A stretch of 43,145 nucleotides of DNA from Thermotogae bacterium (GTDB taxonomy: Bacteria; Hydrothermota; Hydrothermia; LBFQ01): NCBI GenBank assembly GCA_013153965.1, contig JAADDJ010000052.1:69944-113088 (forward strand). Reading direction: 5' to 3'. The stretch's first letter is position 1. Every line of letters starts with the position of its first letter. Below, piece after piece: positions 42,374-43,145 of the stretch. The translations under genes were made by a program, and so were the position numbers. Below the pieces are notes generated by a model. The model saw only the letters and a list, made by a program, of their open reading frames with translations. It did no database searches and was not told the origin of the DNA.

Positions 42374-43145
42374 ATGCTGATACATTTGCTTTTGAGTGTT
42401 CCCTTTGGAGGACCTGACGGGTACGGATACACGTACCTATCCACGCAGGATGGCGACTCCGTGGAGTTCAACTTCATAGACATCTCCTCCACTGGAACGC
42501 CCGTGGGCGCGGGCGACGATTGGTGCTCCGGCTCATCCGACGGAACGTATTACGACCTTGGATTTACCTTCCCCTTCTACGAGGGAGAGACCAACACCAT
42601 ATCCATATGCTCCAACGGTGGAATCCTCTTTGAGGGAAAGGATTTCTACCTCGGCCTGAGCAACTCCGCTCTGCCTTACACCAACAACGTGGGTTTCCTC
42701 GCCCTGATGTGGGATGATCTTGACCCTCCAGAGTACGGTGGAGACATATACTTCCAGAGCTTTACCAGCTGTCCCGACGGTTATCCCGGCGCCTGCGCCG
42801 TCGTCCAATACTACAACGTACCCCGCTACGGCAACAGTGTCCTGATGAACTTTGAAGCCATCATCTACGACAACGGCAACATAAAGCTGCTTTACAACTC
42901 GCAGATATACTACAACGATGCCACCATCGGAATTCAGGATTCAACGGCCGGTCTTGGGACGAATCCCGATTGGTACCTCCAGTACCTCTACGGCGGCTCC
43001 CCCTCCACCCACATTCCCGACAGCGGTACGGCCATCCTCTTCGTGAGGCCCGTGTTTGACTACGACATAGCCGTGGTCTCCGTCCAGCCCTCCGGCAAAC
43101 TGGATGCGGGCCCCATAACCGTTGAGGCCACCCTCTGGAATAGGG
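42374..43145 (+). CDS. Partial secreted beta-domain protein, C-terminus beyond the window edge
   Basis: 257 codons open at the window end, so absent from the track as a complete ORF. It starts MLIHLLLSVPFGG, a short hydrophobic leader with no basic residues. Residues about 55-190 resemble the nidogen-like/FCB surface domain in which a YDLGFTFPFYEG strand is followed by ISICSNGGILF, ALMWDDLDPP, and a YQY-type repeat (AVVQYYNVPRYG, VLMNFEAIIYDNGNIKLLY). After this comes the beginning of a CARDB/Ig-like segment (DYDIAVVSVQPSG). Such proteins are secreted or surface bound. The start is supported by TATAAT 8 nt upstream. Confidence 0.8.
   Translation, partial: MLIHLLLSVPFGGPDGYGYTYLSTQDGDSVEFNFIDISSTGTPVGAGDDWCSGSSDGTYYDLGFTFPFYEGETNTISICSNGGILFEGKDFYLGLSNSALPYTNNVGFLALMWDDLDPPEYGGDIYFQSFTSCPDGYPGACAVVQYYNVPRYGNSVLMNFEAIIYDNGNIKLLYNSQIYYNDATIGIQDSTAGLGTNPDWYLQYLYGGSPSTHIPDSGTAILFVRPVFDYDIAVVSVQPSGKLDAGPITVEATLWNR

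Overview
The window is a gene-dense bacterial chromosome fragment. No rRNA, tRNA, CRISPR array, insertion sequence or prophage gene is visible, and no gap between genes exceeds about 70 bases. The gene content points to a didermic (Gram-negative-type) and probably thermophilic bacterium outside the well-studied phyla. Envelope evidence: ExbB/ExbD/TonB, a PorV-like outer-membrane barrel, a lipoprotein and FlgD-type Ig modules. Evidence for a thermophilic or archaeal-like gene mix: a V-type ATPase subunit C, archease, archaeal-type phosphoglycerate mutase and an archaeal-looking class III aminotransferase. A candidate-phylum member near the FCB group (WOR-3/Hydrothermae-like) fits, but this is inference; no marker gene here settles it.

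Layout. (1) 1-13362, minus strand: a long envelope operon. In transcription order it encodes a lipoprotein, a FlgD-Ig protein, a PorV-like barrel with a C-terminal FlgD-Ig domain, an 854-aa TPR protein, ExbB/TolQ, two ExbD/TolR paralogues, a TonB-family protein and a FlgD-Ig protein with a degenerate OmpA-like end. It continues into guaB, an orphan V-ATPase subunit C gene, a Glu/Ala-rich protein and a membrane-anchored protein. A partial secreted-protein gene follows behind its own consensus promoter. (2) 13404-14471: ispG, divergent from (3) 14528-23441, plus strand: yidC, an M50 protease, trmB, ctpA, an lhgO-like oxidoreductase, an MTAP-family phosphorylase, an unknown membrane protein and murD. 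(4) 23422-32650, minus strand: a Cys-containing exported protein, archease, panC, a small protein, a vWA protein, a putative barrel, ispE, a SpoIID-like protein and archaeal-type phosphoglycerate mutase. (5) 32653-33333, plus strand: a DUF92 membrane protein. (6) 33330-36763, minus strand: rpmI, hsp20, lon and a SlyD-like FKBP, a proteostasis cluster. (7) 36831-43145, plus strand: enoyl-CoA hydratase, gyrA, aminotransferase, ruvB (apparently with a CTG start) and a partial secreted protein.

Two themes cut across the window. First, almost every gene that appears to begin a transcription unit lacks a Shine-Dalgarno sequence and instead has a TANNNT -10 box 6-12 nt (mostly 7-9) before its start codon, the geometry of leaderless mRNA. 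Many genes inside operons have SD sequences or overlap their upstream neighbour. The stop codon of the preceding gene is often built into the promoter hexamer. Second, several proteins that look exported begin with only 6-10 hydrophobic residues and no basic n-region, such as MLWLWLAQ and MTLILFAQ. In-frame stops rule out longer N-termini in the cases I could trace, which suggests an ultrashort export signal.
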